64,000 bases of DNA from the NCBI GenBank assembly GCA_949316495.1, contig OX439010.1, positions 22,139,766-22,203,765 of the forward strand, given 5' to 3'. Positions within the stretch are counted from its first letter, which is position 1, and the number at the start of each line of letters is the position of its first letter. Source of the DNA: Amphiduros pacificus. Taxonomy: Eukaryota > Annelida > Polychaeta > Phyllodocida > Hesionidae. Shown here in pieces: positions 23,601-34,400 of the stretch. A program made the translations under genes and the position numbers. Below the pieces are notes generated by a model, which was given only the letters and a program-made list of their open reading frames with translations, ran no database searches and was not told the DNA's origin.

Positions 23601-24165
23601 CTACCCCAGGCCATCATTGGTCTGCCCTCTCAGTGATATGAATAAGACAGTCTCACTACCCCAGGCCATCATTGGTCTGCCCTCTCAGTGATATGAATAA
23701 GACCATCTCACTACCCCAGGCCATCACTGGTCTGTCCTCTCAGTGATATGAGTAAGACCATCTCACTAACCCAGGCCATCATTGTTCTGCCCTCTCAGTG
23801 ATATGAATAAGACAGTCTCACTACCCCAGGCCATCACTGGTCTGCCCTCTCAGTGATATGAATAAGACCATCTCACTACCCCAGGCCATCACTGGTCTGC
23901 CCTCTCAGTGATATGAATAAGACAGTCTCACTACCCCATGCCAACATTGGTCTGCCCTCTTAGTAAAATCTTGCAAGATAATCTATATACCCTATGCCAT
24001 GACGAAGTGTCTTAGATCACATTAAATTTGCAATTTGATTTGACATATTTTGTCTTTTCAGAAGAATCAATACCAGCCAAACTGTGTCAATCTTGCAATG
24101 ATCAAGTCCACACAGATCACAAAGAAATGCACAAAGACCATGTGTTTTCCATAGCCAGCCACTGA
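20536..24165 (+). CDS. Small B-box-type zinc-binding protein, three exons, 124 aa
   Basis: Exons 20536-20656, 22674-22823 and 24062-24165 join in phase 1 at both introns (donors GTAACA and GTAATC; acceptors CTTGCAG and TTTTCAG) and end at TGA 24163-24165. The product is almost entirely Cys/His: CSRCC, HCC, CNPCHITLHPGC, CSWC, CPLC, CQSC, then H-x2-H-x3-H-x2-H. The last half, CSWC-x7-CPLC-x11-CQSC-x3-H, has the spacing of B-box zinc fingers, which mediate protein contacts. There is no RING, coiled coil or SPRY domain, unlike TRIM proteins. Two in-frame ATGs (20536, 20551) could start it; I chose the first. Intron 2 is filled by a 55-bp minisatellite derived from the end of exon 2. No named orthologue is recognised. 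Confidence 0.65.
21334..21780. repeat. Nested foldback (inverted repeats)
   Basis: 21573-21632 pairs with 21729-21780; both arms contain GATCCTTCCACCAGAA and GAACACTGCA in opposite orientation. An outer pair, 21334-21366 and 21700-21731, shares TCTTGACTTTATCTCAT in opposite orientation. It may be a foldback MITE or a diverged inverted duplication. Confidence 0.6.
21797..21905. repeat. 29-bp minisatellite, about 3.7 copies
   Basis: Units GATCTGCGAAAGTAGTTCGG followed by CAGAGGGGT repeat with few changes. Confidence 0.85.
22674..22823 (+). CDS. B-box protein exon 2
   Basis: The acceptor CTTGCAG ends at 22673 and the donor GTAATC starts at 22824. The 150-bp exon encodes CNPCHITLHPGC, CSWC and CPLC. 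Its last 37 bases are in register with the 55-bp repeat of the following intron. Confidence 0.75.
22787..23975 (+). repeat. 55-bp minisatellite nucleated on the exon 2 donor, about 21 units
   Basis: The units run CCATCACTGGTCTGTCCTCT, then CAGTGATATGAATAAGACCA, then TCTCACTACCCCAGG, at an exact 55-bp period (for example 23116 to 23171). Counting back from a unit at 22897, two earlier steps land on 22842 (a diverged unit) and 22787. From 22787 the coding exon end and donor read GCATCACTCGTCTGTCCTCT and continue into GTAATCTCA. In later units the donor GTAA is lost. Confidence 0.9.
24062..24165 (+). CDS. B-box protein exon 3, with stop
   Basis: Acceptor TGTCTTTTCAG ends at 24061. The exon encodes CQSC followed by HTDHKEMHKDH and a short tail before TGA at 24163-24165. 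Confidence 0.75.
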
Positions 24166-25164
24166 GCATGCAGAGGTCAAAAGATTCTTCTTTTTTGTGT
24201 ATTGAAACAATGGTATCATGAAAAGAATGATACATTTATGTCACAAAGGACATCATATCAAACATAGGCCAACAATTGTACAGAGAATGCTACATATTTT
24301 GATGACAAGGACCATGTTCCTGGTGTCACATGATTATAATATATGTATTATATCCTAGTCAAACATTAGGGATCTTTTATTATATTTCATGATAAATGTC
24401 TGGCATGGCTTAAAGTTCTGAGCTGGTCAACAAAGACTTAAGTGATAATAATTATTTAATTTGAAAATGATATTGGAAATACTGAATAGGTGGAATGTTG
24501 TCAACGAGACTCTGGGATCAATTGACCTTGGGTCCATCATTAGTTAGTGAGATAAAAAGGGTTGAATATTTAATACAGCCAACCATCAAGGCTCAAGGCA
24601 TAAAACTTAACCTCAACTCTTTCTCTGTACAAGATATCAATCTTATAGATCTTAAAATATTAGCCAATTTATTTGTATTTAATGACAACTTGCTGATACA
24701 CTAAGATGTCATGGAACAAGCTCAAATATCAATTATACACGAGAATACTATTGTAAATTTCGATGTAACTTATATGTAATACATAATATATTCATCAGAT
24801 TTTTAAATTATTATGTAGCATATATATTTACATTTATATACATACAAAATGTTTAAATATCCATGAACTGTGATATTAAAAGACTGTGATATGTTTATAT
24901 GTTTAATACCATTTCTTAAGCAGCTGTAAAAAGATGTGTAATATGAAGTAGAGTCAAACTAATATATTTAAATGTACAAGACAATTTATTCGTATTATTG
25001 TGATATTTAAAACATCAAATTTTTAATCAAAATATAATAAGTTATACTGATGGAAAACAAATGTTATTAATGGAGTGATCTGGTAAAATAAAGGTCAAGT
25101 GAGGTTATGTTAATTTGGTAAAAACACTATTTCTTTGCATCATTATCAAAATATTGAAGATTCT

Positions 25165-25470
25165 GATGTAAAACATTGTTATTACTCCTGTACATGTTTT
25201 GGAGAAATATATCACATATTAAATAACATTTATTGTCCATATTATTCTTGGCTTAACTATAAGTTATTAAAAATAGCAAACCCAAGTTTTATTCAATCAT
25301 ATATTTATTGAAAAATATATTCACACTATTTTTTTAATAACAATCTTTGTGAATTAGTTATTGGAACACTGTCCCACTTATTTTAACAAATTAATCTTAT
25401 TTTAACAAGAACTCAAGAAGAAAAATGAATATTTTTTAAATTATATTTTTAAAATTCCTCTCTGGAATTA
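25165..25470 (+). pseudogene. Possible LINE ORF2 C-terminal remnant
   Basis: One plus-strand frame reads CTCFGEIYHILNNIYCPYYS, recalling the Cys-x2-Cys...His...Cys knuckle at the C-terminus of jockey/L2-like LINE proteins, after which conserved features fade. No reverse transcriptase core is seen nearby. The call is weak. Confidence 0.25.
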
Positions 25471-25715
25471 AGCAGTATGAAAACCCTATATTTTACCCTG
25501 AATATTTCTAAAATCTCTCTGCTTTCATGTTCTCACTTTTTTGTCTTGATAATATAAATGAGAACTGTGGATTAGTTATTGGAACACTGTCCCACTTATT
25601 TTAACAAATTAATCTTATTTCAACAAATTAACTATAGGAACACTGTCCCACTTGTTTTAACAAATTAATCTTATTTCAACAAATTAACTATAGGAACACT
25701 GTCCCACTTGTTTTA
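25362..25715 (+). repeat. 56-bp repeat, one outlying and about 2.6 tandem copies
   Basis: GGAACACTGTCCCACTT plus TTTTAACAAATTAATCTTAT recurs at about 25364, 25578, 25637 and 25693. The first copy overlaps the possible LINE remnant, so the repeat may derive from it. Confidence 0.7.
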
Positions 25716-27906
25716 ATAGTCTTCATGGTTTAAGAACTACTCAAACAAGAATAGTCTATCTCAGTTGACATCCTCTATTCCAGAGCTCAATGATTTAAAA
25801 TGTTGATTGTCTGCATTATGACTTGGGTTATGGTGTACTTTACACACCAGTCACATTTGTGCCAATTGGCTGCTGGGTCTTTTCAACAAAATCAACCGGC
25901 AAGCCAGGGTGCTGTGAGGCCACAAGTTGGTATTTTAAAGACATTATATGGGTCATCTGGAACTTTTAGCTCCACAATGTATTGTTACCAAACATTATCT
26001 TAAAGTACTTAATAGGCTCCTGTGAGTGTCCAGCAGGCATATCATAAGATTATCTTCAGGCTGCCGGTGGCATCAATTTTATGTGTTCACCGGTCATCAT
26101 GAGATGATCCTAGGGGCTCTCTACGATGTCCTGCAGACATCTGTTTCAAATAGAAGATGTCTTTCGGATATCCTAATAGTGTGACCACAACTATGGCATA
26201 TATCTGATTATCGCTGATAAACTCCCTGGCACCCGGCGCAAATGTGACTGAGGCATTAATTACTTGGGCTGCTATATACTTAGCTGCCTCTGATGACTTC
26301 TATGGACTGTTTCTTTTCTTATCACACTTCCTCTCTTAACTAAATACAATGTTCTCAATGACCTTGAAATGTTAACTTAAATGGATAAAAATGATTTTGA
26401 TATTATCTCAATTAGACATATCTATATTATGTTGCAGACTTAAAAGTTGTTTCAACTTGTTTGCCTGGTGCCAAAATGTTGCATGTCATTTATCAAGTCC
26501 AAACTACACCAAATTAAATTGGCATTACATGACTTCACATGTGTGAGTTGAGTGTGCTGTAATAATGTAGAATATTGTGGTCACTCCTTACAATATTCAT
26601 GTTTTTCCAGTCTGGAACTGGTGTGCTCAGTGGGGGATTAAGATAGACAGATGTAGCCACCGGAATTCCACCCTTTCATCTGTATCCTTTATCTGGGTCA
26701 CTTTCTAGAAATTGATTTACATTTCATTGATATTTTTATGCTTGTGTGGAAAATGAAACAAAGACAGACACAGTTTAAGTTTGCATGTGAACTTTGGGAA
26801 GAATCCAACATTTTTTTAACATGTTATATATTCACCAACCAGTGAAATAAAAAAGCAATATGATTTGTTTAATTTAGTATTTTAGCAAGACTTCAATAAA
26901 AACAGCTATTTTTTTTCTATTTCAACATGTTTTAATGATTAAGCACCTTTTCTCATGACGGTGAAGTACCAGCTGTATCACTCTTACAACTTGGACCTGA
27001 TTTTTTCATTGTACTTCAATTTGAAATATGTTCTAATATATTCTCAGGTGCCAATTTGATGTTCAGACTCAGATTGAAAGTTTTGCTGAAATTTTGAGCA
27101 TATTCTCAGATCCCATATTTCCATCATGCATGATTCTTTTTTACTTGGATTTGAAGTTAATTTATTGCTTACATTCTCACAAAGGAAAAATAAAAAAAAA
27201 TAGATCTGAGTAAATACTCCAAATGTGAATACAGACCTCAAATCAAAATAAAATTCAGAATCTGAGTTTTCCAGGCATATTGGATCTGAGTGTTTGCTTA
27301 AAATTTGTGGAAAACTTCAAATCTGAGCATGAAATTAGGATCTGAGCAATACTTAAAATCAAATCAAATAATTGGGCACTGAAGTATTTTTGATTTTGTC
27401 ATCATGCCCAGTGATAAAATATTTCACACAGAATGTGCTCAGACTCATGACTACATGAAGTATGTTTGACAAAAAAACAGTAGAAAAAAAATATATTTGC
27501 ATATAATTCTGCTTTCTCGAACCATGCTAAGGCTTTCAATTTAATAGACAATACATTGCTCAAAATTTTATGAAAATGAGACTTTGGATGGTATTTGAGG
27601 CATGGTTGAGCTTGGGTGAGAGTATATGCTCAAAATATGAGCAAAACATCAAATCTGAACATGAAATAAGGATTTGAGAACAAACTTACTTACACTTCAA
27701 GTACAATGGACAAATTAGACCCTTATTTACCCATAATATCAAGTAATTAATCTCAGCAATGTTGCTGGTTTACCCCTTAAATCAAATGAGTGTCTCCAAA
27801 GATTTACCTAAACCTTGAATGATCATTCTGAGGCACAATACCTGATTTACCCTTGAATATACATGTGAGGCCTGATTTAGCTATCAAATCCCAATGATGA
27901 AGCCTC

Positions 27907-28831
27907 TTATTCCTCCATCAGGAGGAACATAATCACTGACTGAGGCAATGGCAGTTTCTGTATTGCATAATAAATACTGGCACCATTGCTGATGTTTGCC
28001 AGGTGTCGGCGTATCGAAGTACGGCATAAATCTCCAAGTAGTGAAGTATTTGTCATTCGCTTCCTGATAAAGTCCACAAAGTGCTTTTCTTGATGTTCAT
28101 TGTAGTGCATACTAGTGTACCAGCGGCGCCGCCCTGGTGGGCCTTGAACAAACTCGCGTATCCAGTCTACATCCTGCAGGTTCAGTCCTGCACTGATAGC
28201 CAAGTTCACAAGGTCAAAATGTCCGAATGAGATAACACTCCACTCCAGTGCTCTTTGGCAGTGCTCATCATTAAGGTGGGCTCCGTGGCGGATCAGTAAC
28301 TCAGGCACAGCAAAGCTGAAGCGTACATTCAAAAACCCTCCTCGTAAACTGAGCACAAGGGGTGAATGTCCATACCGTTCCTGTACATTGACCTTGGCAC
28401 CATGGTCCAGAAGAAGCTGTACCAGGTCCACGTTATGATGTACGTTAGCTGCTGCAATGTGGAGAGGAGTGCGCAGGTCTGAATTACAGATGTTGACTGC
28501 AGCTCCATGTTTTAAAAGCAGCTGCACAGTATCAAAGCTGTTGGCACGTATAGCACCAAACAATGGCGTCTCTCCACACTCATCCACTGCATGCACATTG
28601 GCATTTTTCTCCAGGAGAATCTTTGTAATATCAACCTTGTCACAGTGTGAGCCTGTATGCAGTACTGTTGACTGTAGTGCCACCCGCTGGTTAATATTTG
28701 CGTTATTCTCTACCAGTAATAGTACCAGGCTGAGGTTCGCATTCTTTACGGCCCAATAAAGAGGCGTCAATCCCGAGGAATCTGCTATGTTTGGATCTGC
28801 ACTGTTTTGCAGTAACAGCTGCACTGTTTCT
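27907..28831 (-). CDS. ASB exon 3 with stop
   Basis: Acceptor GTTATTTTACAG precedes it. It encodes the later ankyrin repeats and the C-terminal SOCS box. The one-base entry phase completes an Arg codon with exon 2 (AG + A). Confidence 0.9.
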
Positions 28832-30572
28832 CTGTAAAATAACAATCTTTATAATAAACTATTGCACTAAATATGTATATTTCTGGAACACAATAGTCAA
28901 TTCCCGTAACGCGGAAATCACCTACTGTAACACAGCAATCACCTACTGTAACACAATAATCACCTAATGCAACACGACAATCACCTACTGTAACACGAAA
29001 ATCACCTACTGCAATATGACAATCACCAACTGCAACATGACAATCACCTACTGCAACACGGCAATCACCTACTGTAACACAACAATCGCCTACTGAAACA
29101 CGACAATCACCTACTGCAACATGACAATCACCTACTGCAACATGACAATCACCTACTGCAACATGACAATCACCTACTGTATGTAACATGACAATCACAT
29201 ACTGTAACATGACAATCACATACTGTAACAGAAAATATGTTTTATCAGGTTTTTGGCAGAATTTTTGTTAATGCGGTTTGTTTACCTGTGGTTATTTTGA
29301 CATGCCCTAAGCAGTGCTGTATGCCCTCGTTCTCCAGTTTGGTTGACCCGAGCATCTCGTCGTAGCAACATTTCCACCAGATGGTACTGTTCAAACCTGA
29401 CAGCTGCAACTAGAGCTGGCTCCCCAAAGCTGCGGTAGTACCCCAAGGCATTTACGTCAGCACCATCTTCCAGTAATGAACACACTAAGTCACCACTCCC
29501 TAAAAATTAGGACATGTGCTTTTTTACCAGAATATTTACCAGATACGCCATATCAAAGCATCTTAAAATATAACTTTCACAAGTCAGTATCTCAATAAAA
29601 GAAATTTGGTCATTTATTCTTAATTCAAATGCGATTGGATTTGAAGCTTTATTTGGAGTATGTCACCTACATTTAGGGGCTTGGACTGAATTTGTGTTAT
29701 TCCAAATCAAGTCAGGATTTTTTTCTTGCAGTTGCCTTTGTGGATTATTATTGATAGTTACCTTATTGAACTGCATAAAGAGCTGCATTGAGTAGTCACT
29801 GATAGTTACCATCCTGAGCTGCACTGAATAGTCACTGATAGTTACCCTCTCCAGCTGCACTGAATAGTCACTGATAGTTACCCTCTCCAGCTGCACTGAA
29901 TAGTCACTGATAGTTACCCTCTCCAGCTGCACTGAATAGTCACTGATAGTTACCTTGCTGAGCTGCACTGAATAGTGACTGATAGTTACCTTGCTGAGCT
30001 GCACTGAATAGTCACTGATAGTTACCCTCTCCAGCTGCACTGAATAGTGACTGGAAGTTACCTTGCTGAGCTGCACTGAATAGTGACTGATATTTACCCT
30101 CTCCAGCTGCACTGAATAGTGACTGATAATTACCTTGCTGAGCTGCACTGAATAATGACTGATAATTACCTTGCTGAGCTGCACTGAATAGTGACTGATA
30201 TTTACCCTCTCCAGCTGCACTGAATAGTGACTGGCAGTTACCCTGCTGAGCTGCACTGAACAGTGACTGATAATTACCTTGCTGAGCTGCACTGAATAGT
30301 GACTGGCAGTTACCCTGCTGAACTGCACTGAACAGTGACTGATAATTACCTTGCTGAGCTGCACTGAATAGTGACTGGCAGTTACCCTGCTGAACTGCAC
30401 TGAACAGTGACTGATAATTACCTTGCTGAGCTGCACTGAACAGTGACTGATATTTACCTTCCTGAACTGCATCACACAGTGGTGATTGTCTTGACATCAT
30501 GGCATTATATATTCTGCGGGATGGAGAGCGTGATCGCCGACTGCTGCATGATCCTGGCCATCGGCGCTTCAT
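27907..30572 (-). CDS. Ankyrin repeat and SOCS box (ASB) protein, three exons, 417 aa
   Basis: Minus-strand exons 30572-30458, 29499-29286 and 28831-27907 join at phases 1 and 2. ASB proteins are substrate receptors of Elongin B/C-Cullin 5 ubiquitin ligases: ankyrin repeats bind the substrate, the SOCS box binds Elongin B/C and Cul5. About eight ankyrin repeats follow a short basic, Ser/Arg-rich N-terminus (e.g. SGDLVCSLLEDGADVNA, GHTALLRACQNNH, CGETPLFGAIRANSFDTVQL). The final 45 residues are a SOCS box: SLLGDLCRTSIRRHL (BC box) and KLPLPQSVIMFLL (Cul5 box). Alternative start ATGs lie at 30500 and 30497, and the frame is open a little upstream of 30572. The protein divides in mid-repeat at both introns, and both introns contain minisatellites. 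The subtype within the ASB family is not resolved. Confidence 0.88.
28905..29226 (-). repeat. 21-bp minisatellite in ASB intron 2
   Basis: Units ATGACAATCACCTACTGCAA plus C repeat about 15 times with scattered changes. Seven-residue repeats GDCHVAV on the minus strand are a by-product. Unlike the array in intron 1, this unit shows no clear likeness to a neighbouring exon end. Confidence 0.88.
29286..29499 (-). CDS. ASB exon 2
   Basis: Acceptor TAATTTTTAG and donor GTAAAC on the minus strand. It encodes SGDLVCSLLEDGADVNA through GHTALLRACQNNH. With exon 1 it gives the continuous ankyrin helix LCDAVQEGSGDLVCSLLEDG, which supports the join. Confidence 0.88.
29500..29756 (-). other. ASB intron 1, non-repetitive part
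   Basis: Ordinary AT-rich intron sequence between the array and the exon 2 acceptor. Confidence 0.5.
29757..30457 (-). repeat. 36-bp minisatellite of duplicated splice donors in ASB intron 1
   Basis: On the minus strand each unit reads like CAGCTCAGCAAGGTAATTAT followed by CAGTCACTATTCAGTG. It copies the last codons of exon 1 (DAVQEG becomes SAAQQG, SAVQQG or SAAGEG) plus a GTAA donor. Donors recur every 36 bp at forward positions near 30454, 30418, 30382 and on to about 29806 (19 sites), plus one irregular copy near 29757. Because 36 is three times twelve, all keep phase 1. The frame stays open through 12 extra units and then meets TGA near 30010. Confidence 0.92.
30458..30572 (-). CDS. ASB exon 1 (coding part)
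   Basis: Starts at ATG 30572, with alternatives at 30500 and 30497, and ends GAAG before donor GTAAATATC. It encodes an Arg/Ser-rich N-terminus and the start of the first ankyrin repeat, LCDAVQEG. Confidence 0.75.
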
Positions 30573-31385
30573 CCTCTCGGTCCTGTCTTCCTCTTTACAC
30601 TCTTTTTTTGTTGTATGTCTGTTAAATCTTCATTTAACATCTGATCAATTTGTCTGCCTTTGTAAAATGAAAACATATTTCCATAATTAAAAAATGATTA
30701 TATAATTTAGAGAGGCAAACACTCTTTCCTATTTGTAGACAATCAAACAGACGATTTACCAAAAATCTGCTCTTTTTTGTATGTAACTATATCAATATCT
30801 TAACAAGTTAAGTTATGGGTTAGTCATTGGTCGGAGAGATTGGCAGGGGGCCTATATATGGGTGAACCAGGTCCTGTTTACTTTCTATTCATATGCACAT
30901 GGCAATGAAATTGTGTCAAGCAAAAGCTCATGTTGACCTTTACTGAACTTGCAATTACCTTAACCAACAATCCAGGTCAGCCAAACAAGATGTTTATACC
31001 TCCTGACTACTGAGTGCCTCAATCTGTGGTTGTGCCCCTGTGAATTTTTGGAATGTTGATATTTCTGAAACCTAAGTTCAAATTTGGGAACGAAATGTAT
31101 CTTGGTTTACGTTTAGTACTAAAGATAAAGAAGAACTCGGAATACTGACCTTATTTGTTCCTCCTAATATTGTAATTTAACTTCAAAGACAAGAAAAGTC
31201 TTGTTTTGTTTTGATGAAAACGTCAGCTGTCAGCCACAACCCACTCGGCCTTCACCTTGACCGACTTGGAGATCCAAAAGGCACGAGCAATCGATAACTG
31301 ATAAAATTACAGTGCTGACATCTAGTGACTGCTTAATTTTACGCATTTTATCCGCTAGATGGCCTGACTGCAAATATAAATCAAC
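30573..31385. promoter_or_regulatory. Divergent promoter region between ASB and NDUFS4
   Basis: The start codons of the two genes point away from each other, 813 bp apart, so this interval should hold both promoters. No canonical TATA box is placed. The last 160 bp before NDUFS4 are somewhat richer in GC and CpG. Confidence 0.5.
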
Positions 31386-31393
31386 ATGGCGGC
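31382..31393 (+). promoter_or_regulatory. TISU-type start context of NDUFS4
   Basis: CAACATGGCGGC overlaps the start codon and matches the TISU consensus SAASATGGCGGC exactly. TISU is known as a translation initiator of mRNAs with very short 5' leaders, enriched among mitochondrial genes, and also binds YY1. It predicts transcription starting within a few dozen bases upstream of 31386. Confidence 0.7.
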
Positions 31394-31447
31394 ACTGTTA
31401 CCATCATTTCGTCAAGTTTGTCAAATTTGGACAAGGACATCATCCAG
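31386..31447 (+). CDS. NDUFS4: NDUFS4 exon 1
   Basis: Starts in a perfect TISU context, encodes [20 protein letters not shown] and ends CATCCAG before donor GTAAAT, phase 2. Confidence 0.85.
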
Positions 31448-34400
31448 GTAAATGTGCAAATCGTATTCAGATGGTGCGATTTAAATTTGAACTATAAAAG
31501 TGATTCATTGATTTCACAGAAGGTAAATGTGTAACCCGTAGACATCACAAAACTTCCATGAATGTCAGATGTGTTTTCAACATTTTTGTTATTTCACTTT
31601 TGACCTTGCCTGTGAACAGTATTGAAGTTGCAAGAAACTAAGAAACAGATTTGGATGCTCATGAGTATCTAATTTACCATTGAAACATAATGTTGGAGGT
31701 GGATATTTTAACTTATTGATATTTAAAAATGATTCTCCAAAAGCCATTTCTGACAGAGTCAGAGACTCTGTCGCCAGTGTCTGGGACTCTGTCATCTAAT
31801 CGAAAAGAAAAGTCCAAGGGAAATTCGGAAAAAATCATACTTGTCAGTGACCAGTTTCTGCCAATGAAGTAGACCATGACTGCCAGCATCTACGGAATAC
31901 GGGTCTGGATCTGCGGTTGCAGATATCTTGAGCAGCTTCAAGGATCCTCTTCATCATAGGTGCTGTGATTGGTGGTTATTGTTAGTGACAGAAAACTGGT
32001 CAGGCAGATGAGTTTGCTGATTGCTGATATTCATGTTGTTGAGGTTCTCAGCTATTAGTACTAGTAGGCAAGGTGCTGTAATTTAACCCCTAGCGGACAG
32101 GAAAGGCAGCAATGTCCTCCACCGGTAATGAATGAGAGAGACGATGTTCCCATTGTTCTGGCTTAATGACGTCATTTTGTAACATTCTGAAGGGCTGCAA
32201 CTTGTTACAGCGCAATCATGACAATGACGTCAGATAGCTTGGCTCGTGAACATTTGACCCCAGTACTTTGTTGAGCATACTGAATAACCTTGGTTATTAA
32301 TTTTATTAATTTAGTATGCAGATACACTAGTCCAGAAAAAAATTGGTTAGTCCAGCCAATCACAAAATTTAGATCATAGACATGTCCGTTACGGGCTAAG
32401 TGGACCAATTCTATCTTTTCCATTAGGCTTGGGATTCTTTTTTTGTAGCACAGATGGTCCATTTTTTATATCCACTGTTAACAGGCTAAGAATATAAAAA
32501 ACGGAACTATCTTTTATTCTGTGATTTGTATTTTTTTCTCTGTTCAAAATGCTTTGAATAGCTGATATCACTGTGGAGTGTATCCAGTCAGGATCGAGCT
32601 CCTGCTTTTCCCGCCAGATGGAACACTTGCTTTTAAGTGCAATCGTCACGTCATCTGTGGTATAACTGTTTAAGCATCTGTACAGAGTTTTTCTATTCAT
32701 TCAGTTCATTTCATTAAGGCAAAAGATTTGGAAAATCTGTCAAGACTGACTGTTTTATCACACTATCATTTAATGCTGGGTGACTTTTCACCATCAAAAA
32801 GTCATATGGGGTCATACAGGAGTACATGACAGATCGGACCTGGTCTTGCTGGAGGCTGTTAATGGGATTAAGCAGTGATTTTGAAAAATATGTATAAGTA
32901 TCATAAATGAACGAAAAAGATATTTGCCTTTCATATCTAAATATTGTTTTGGTTGATAAATGTCTGTAAAACTTATTTGAACAGGACCCTAATTTATAGC
33001 CCCCTTTTGAAAGCACACTTCTTTCTTGGCATAATTTTTATGTGGAGTGTCATCATAGAGGCACTGAAAGGTAAAATGATGTCATAAAAGTATGGCAATA
33101 TGCGTATGACGTCATGAAATGCATTGTTCTTTAGATAGTGCCAGAATGACGTCAAACAGTACAAACCTACTTTGAGCCTCATTTGAGGTCAAATAAAGTT
33201 CACGCTACCCGTGTTTACCCGTCACGTGCAGCTTATGGCTGAGACAGATCTTTCCTGGAAGTGCAACTTTTATGGCTTATAGCAACTTATCTTTTTACTC
33301 TATCATAATTTCAATTCATCATGATGTTCATATGTGGCCAAACTTTCAAGACACCATTGTAGAATTGATGCTTAATATCTTTAAATGCTTTTGGAAACAT
33401 TAGTTTAAGGGATTAAGCACCGATTTTGAAAAAAACGTTTAAAATTCACCTATTGGTGATAAATGTATTTGTCTTTCATGTCAATAATAAACTTTTTGAA
33501 AAATGCATCCCCATCAATGTCTTTAAAATCTATTTGAACAAGACCTTAACATATAGGCCCCTGATGAAAGAATCGTTTGGCATCATTTTTATGTGGAGTG
33601 TCATCATAGAGGCACTGAAAGGTAAAATGATGTCATAAGAGTGGCAATATGCTTATGACGTCATGAAATGTATTGTCATTTGAATAGTACCAGAATGACG
33701 TCAAACAGTGCTACCCTGCTTTGAGCCTCAATTGAGATCAAAGAAAGTTCATGCTACCTGTGTTTACCCGTCACGTGCAGCTTATGGCTGAAATAGATCT
33801 TTCGTGGGAATGCAACTAATATGGCTTATAGCAACTTATCTATATAATCTATCATAATTTCAATTTGTCTTGATGTTCATATGTGGCTAATCTTTGAAAT
33901 ACGCCAAATTGTAGAAGTGATGCTTAATACCTTTAATCAACACTGATACACTTTTGAGGCACGCACATTTTGACAATTCTGATGATTGTAGGGGGTAATA
34001 TAAACTGTTATCTCTGTATGCTATGAAGGTGTAAGTGGTGCTATGTGTAATTTAAAAGTGTAGCAGCGTTGACAGACAGCCTTCAGCAAGGCAAGGTCCA
34101 ATGAATGACTGCCATTGGTTTCAATGGTACAGACGAGTCAAAGCTGTGCTGTGCAGTGTCTGTGCGTATATAAACACTTAGCAAGCAAATTTATGAATGG
34201 TTTCCATGTGGTTCAAAATGAGGCAAACTGCAAAAGCCATTGGAAGACGGCTCGATCCAGACTGTCTTTGCCCATGGATAAGATTCAAATTTGCACATGC
34301 ACCATTGCGCATGTATACATTCATATAGCATGTAAACAGAGAAAAAGAATTGTGTGATGTCAAAAAGTTCTCGATGACAACGTCTTCACCCATCAATGCA

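Larger units (their letters stand above)
24166..27906. other. Intergenic between B-box gene and ASB gene (convergent)
   Basis: No host gene is recognised. Contents: a possible LINE remnant at 25165-25470, 56-bp repeats around 25362-25715, and a stretch at 26235-26265 resembling 20695-20728. Diverged repeats of ATCTGAGCATGAAAT-like words lie at 27050-27680. The 3' ends of both genes should lie here, but I could not place cleavage sites. Confidence 0.45.

Noticed and set aside
22842-23975. CRISPR-like array
   Set aside because: Units are contiguous with no unique spacers, and the setting is an animal intron.
28457-28759. Plus-strand frame opposite the ASB exon
   Set aside because: Antisense shadow of a well-supported ankyrin coding exon.
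32205-33182. Cluster of minus-strand frames in NDUFS4 intron 1
   Set aside because: No domain or splice logic; part overlaps the 550-bp duplication.
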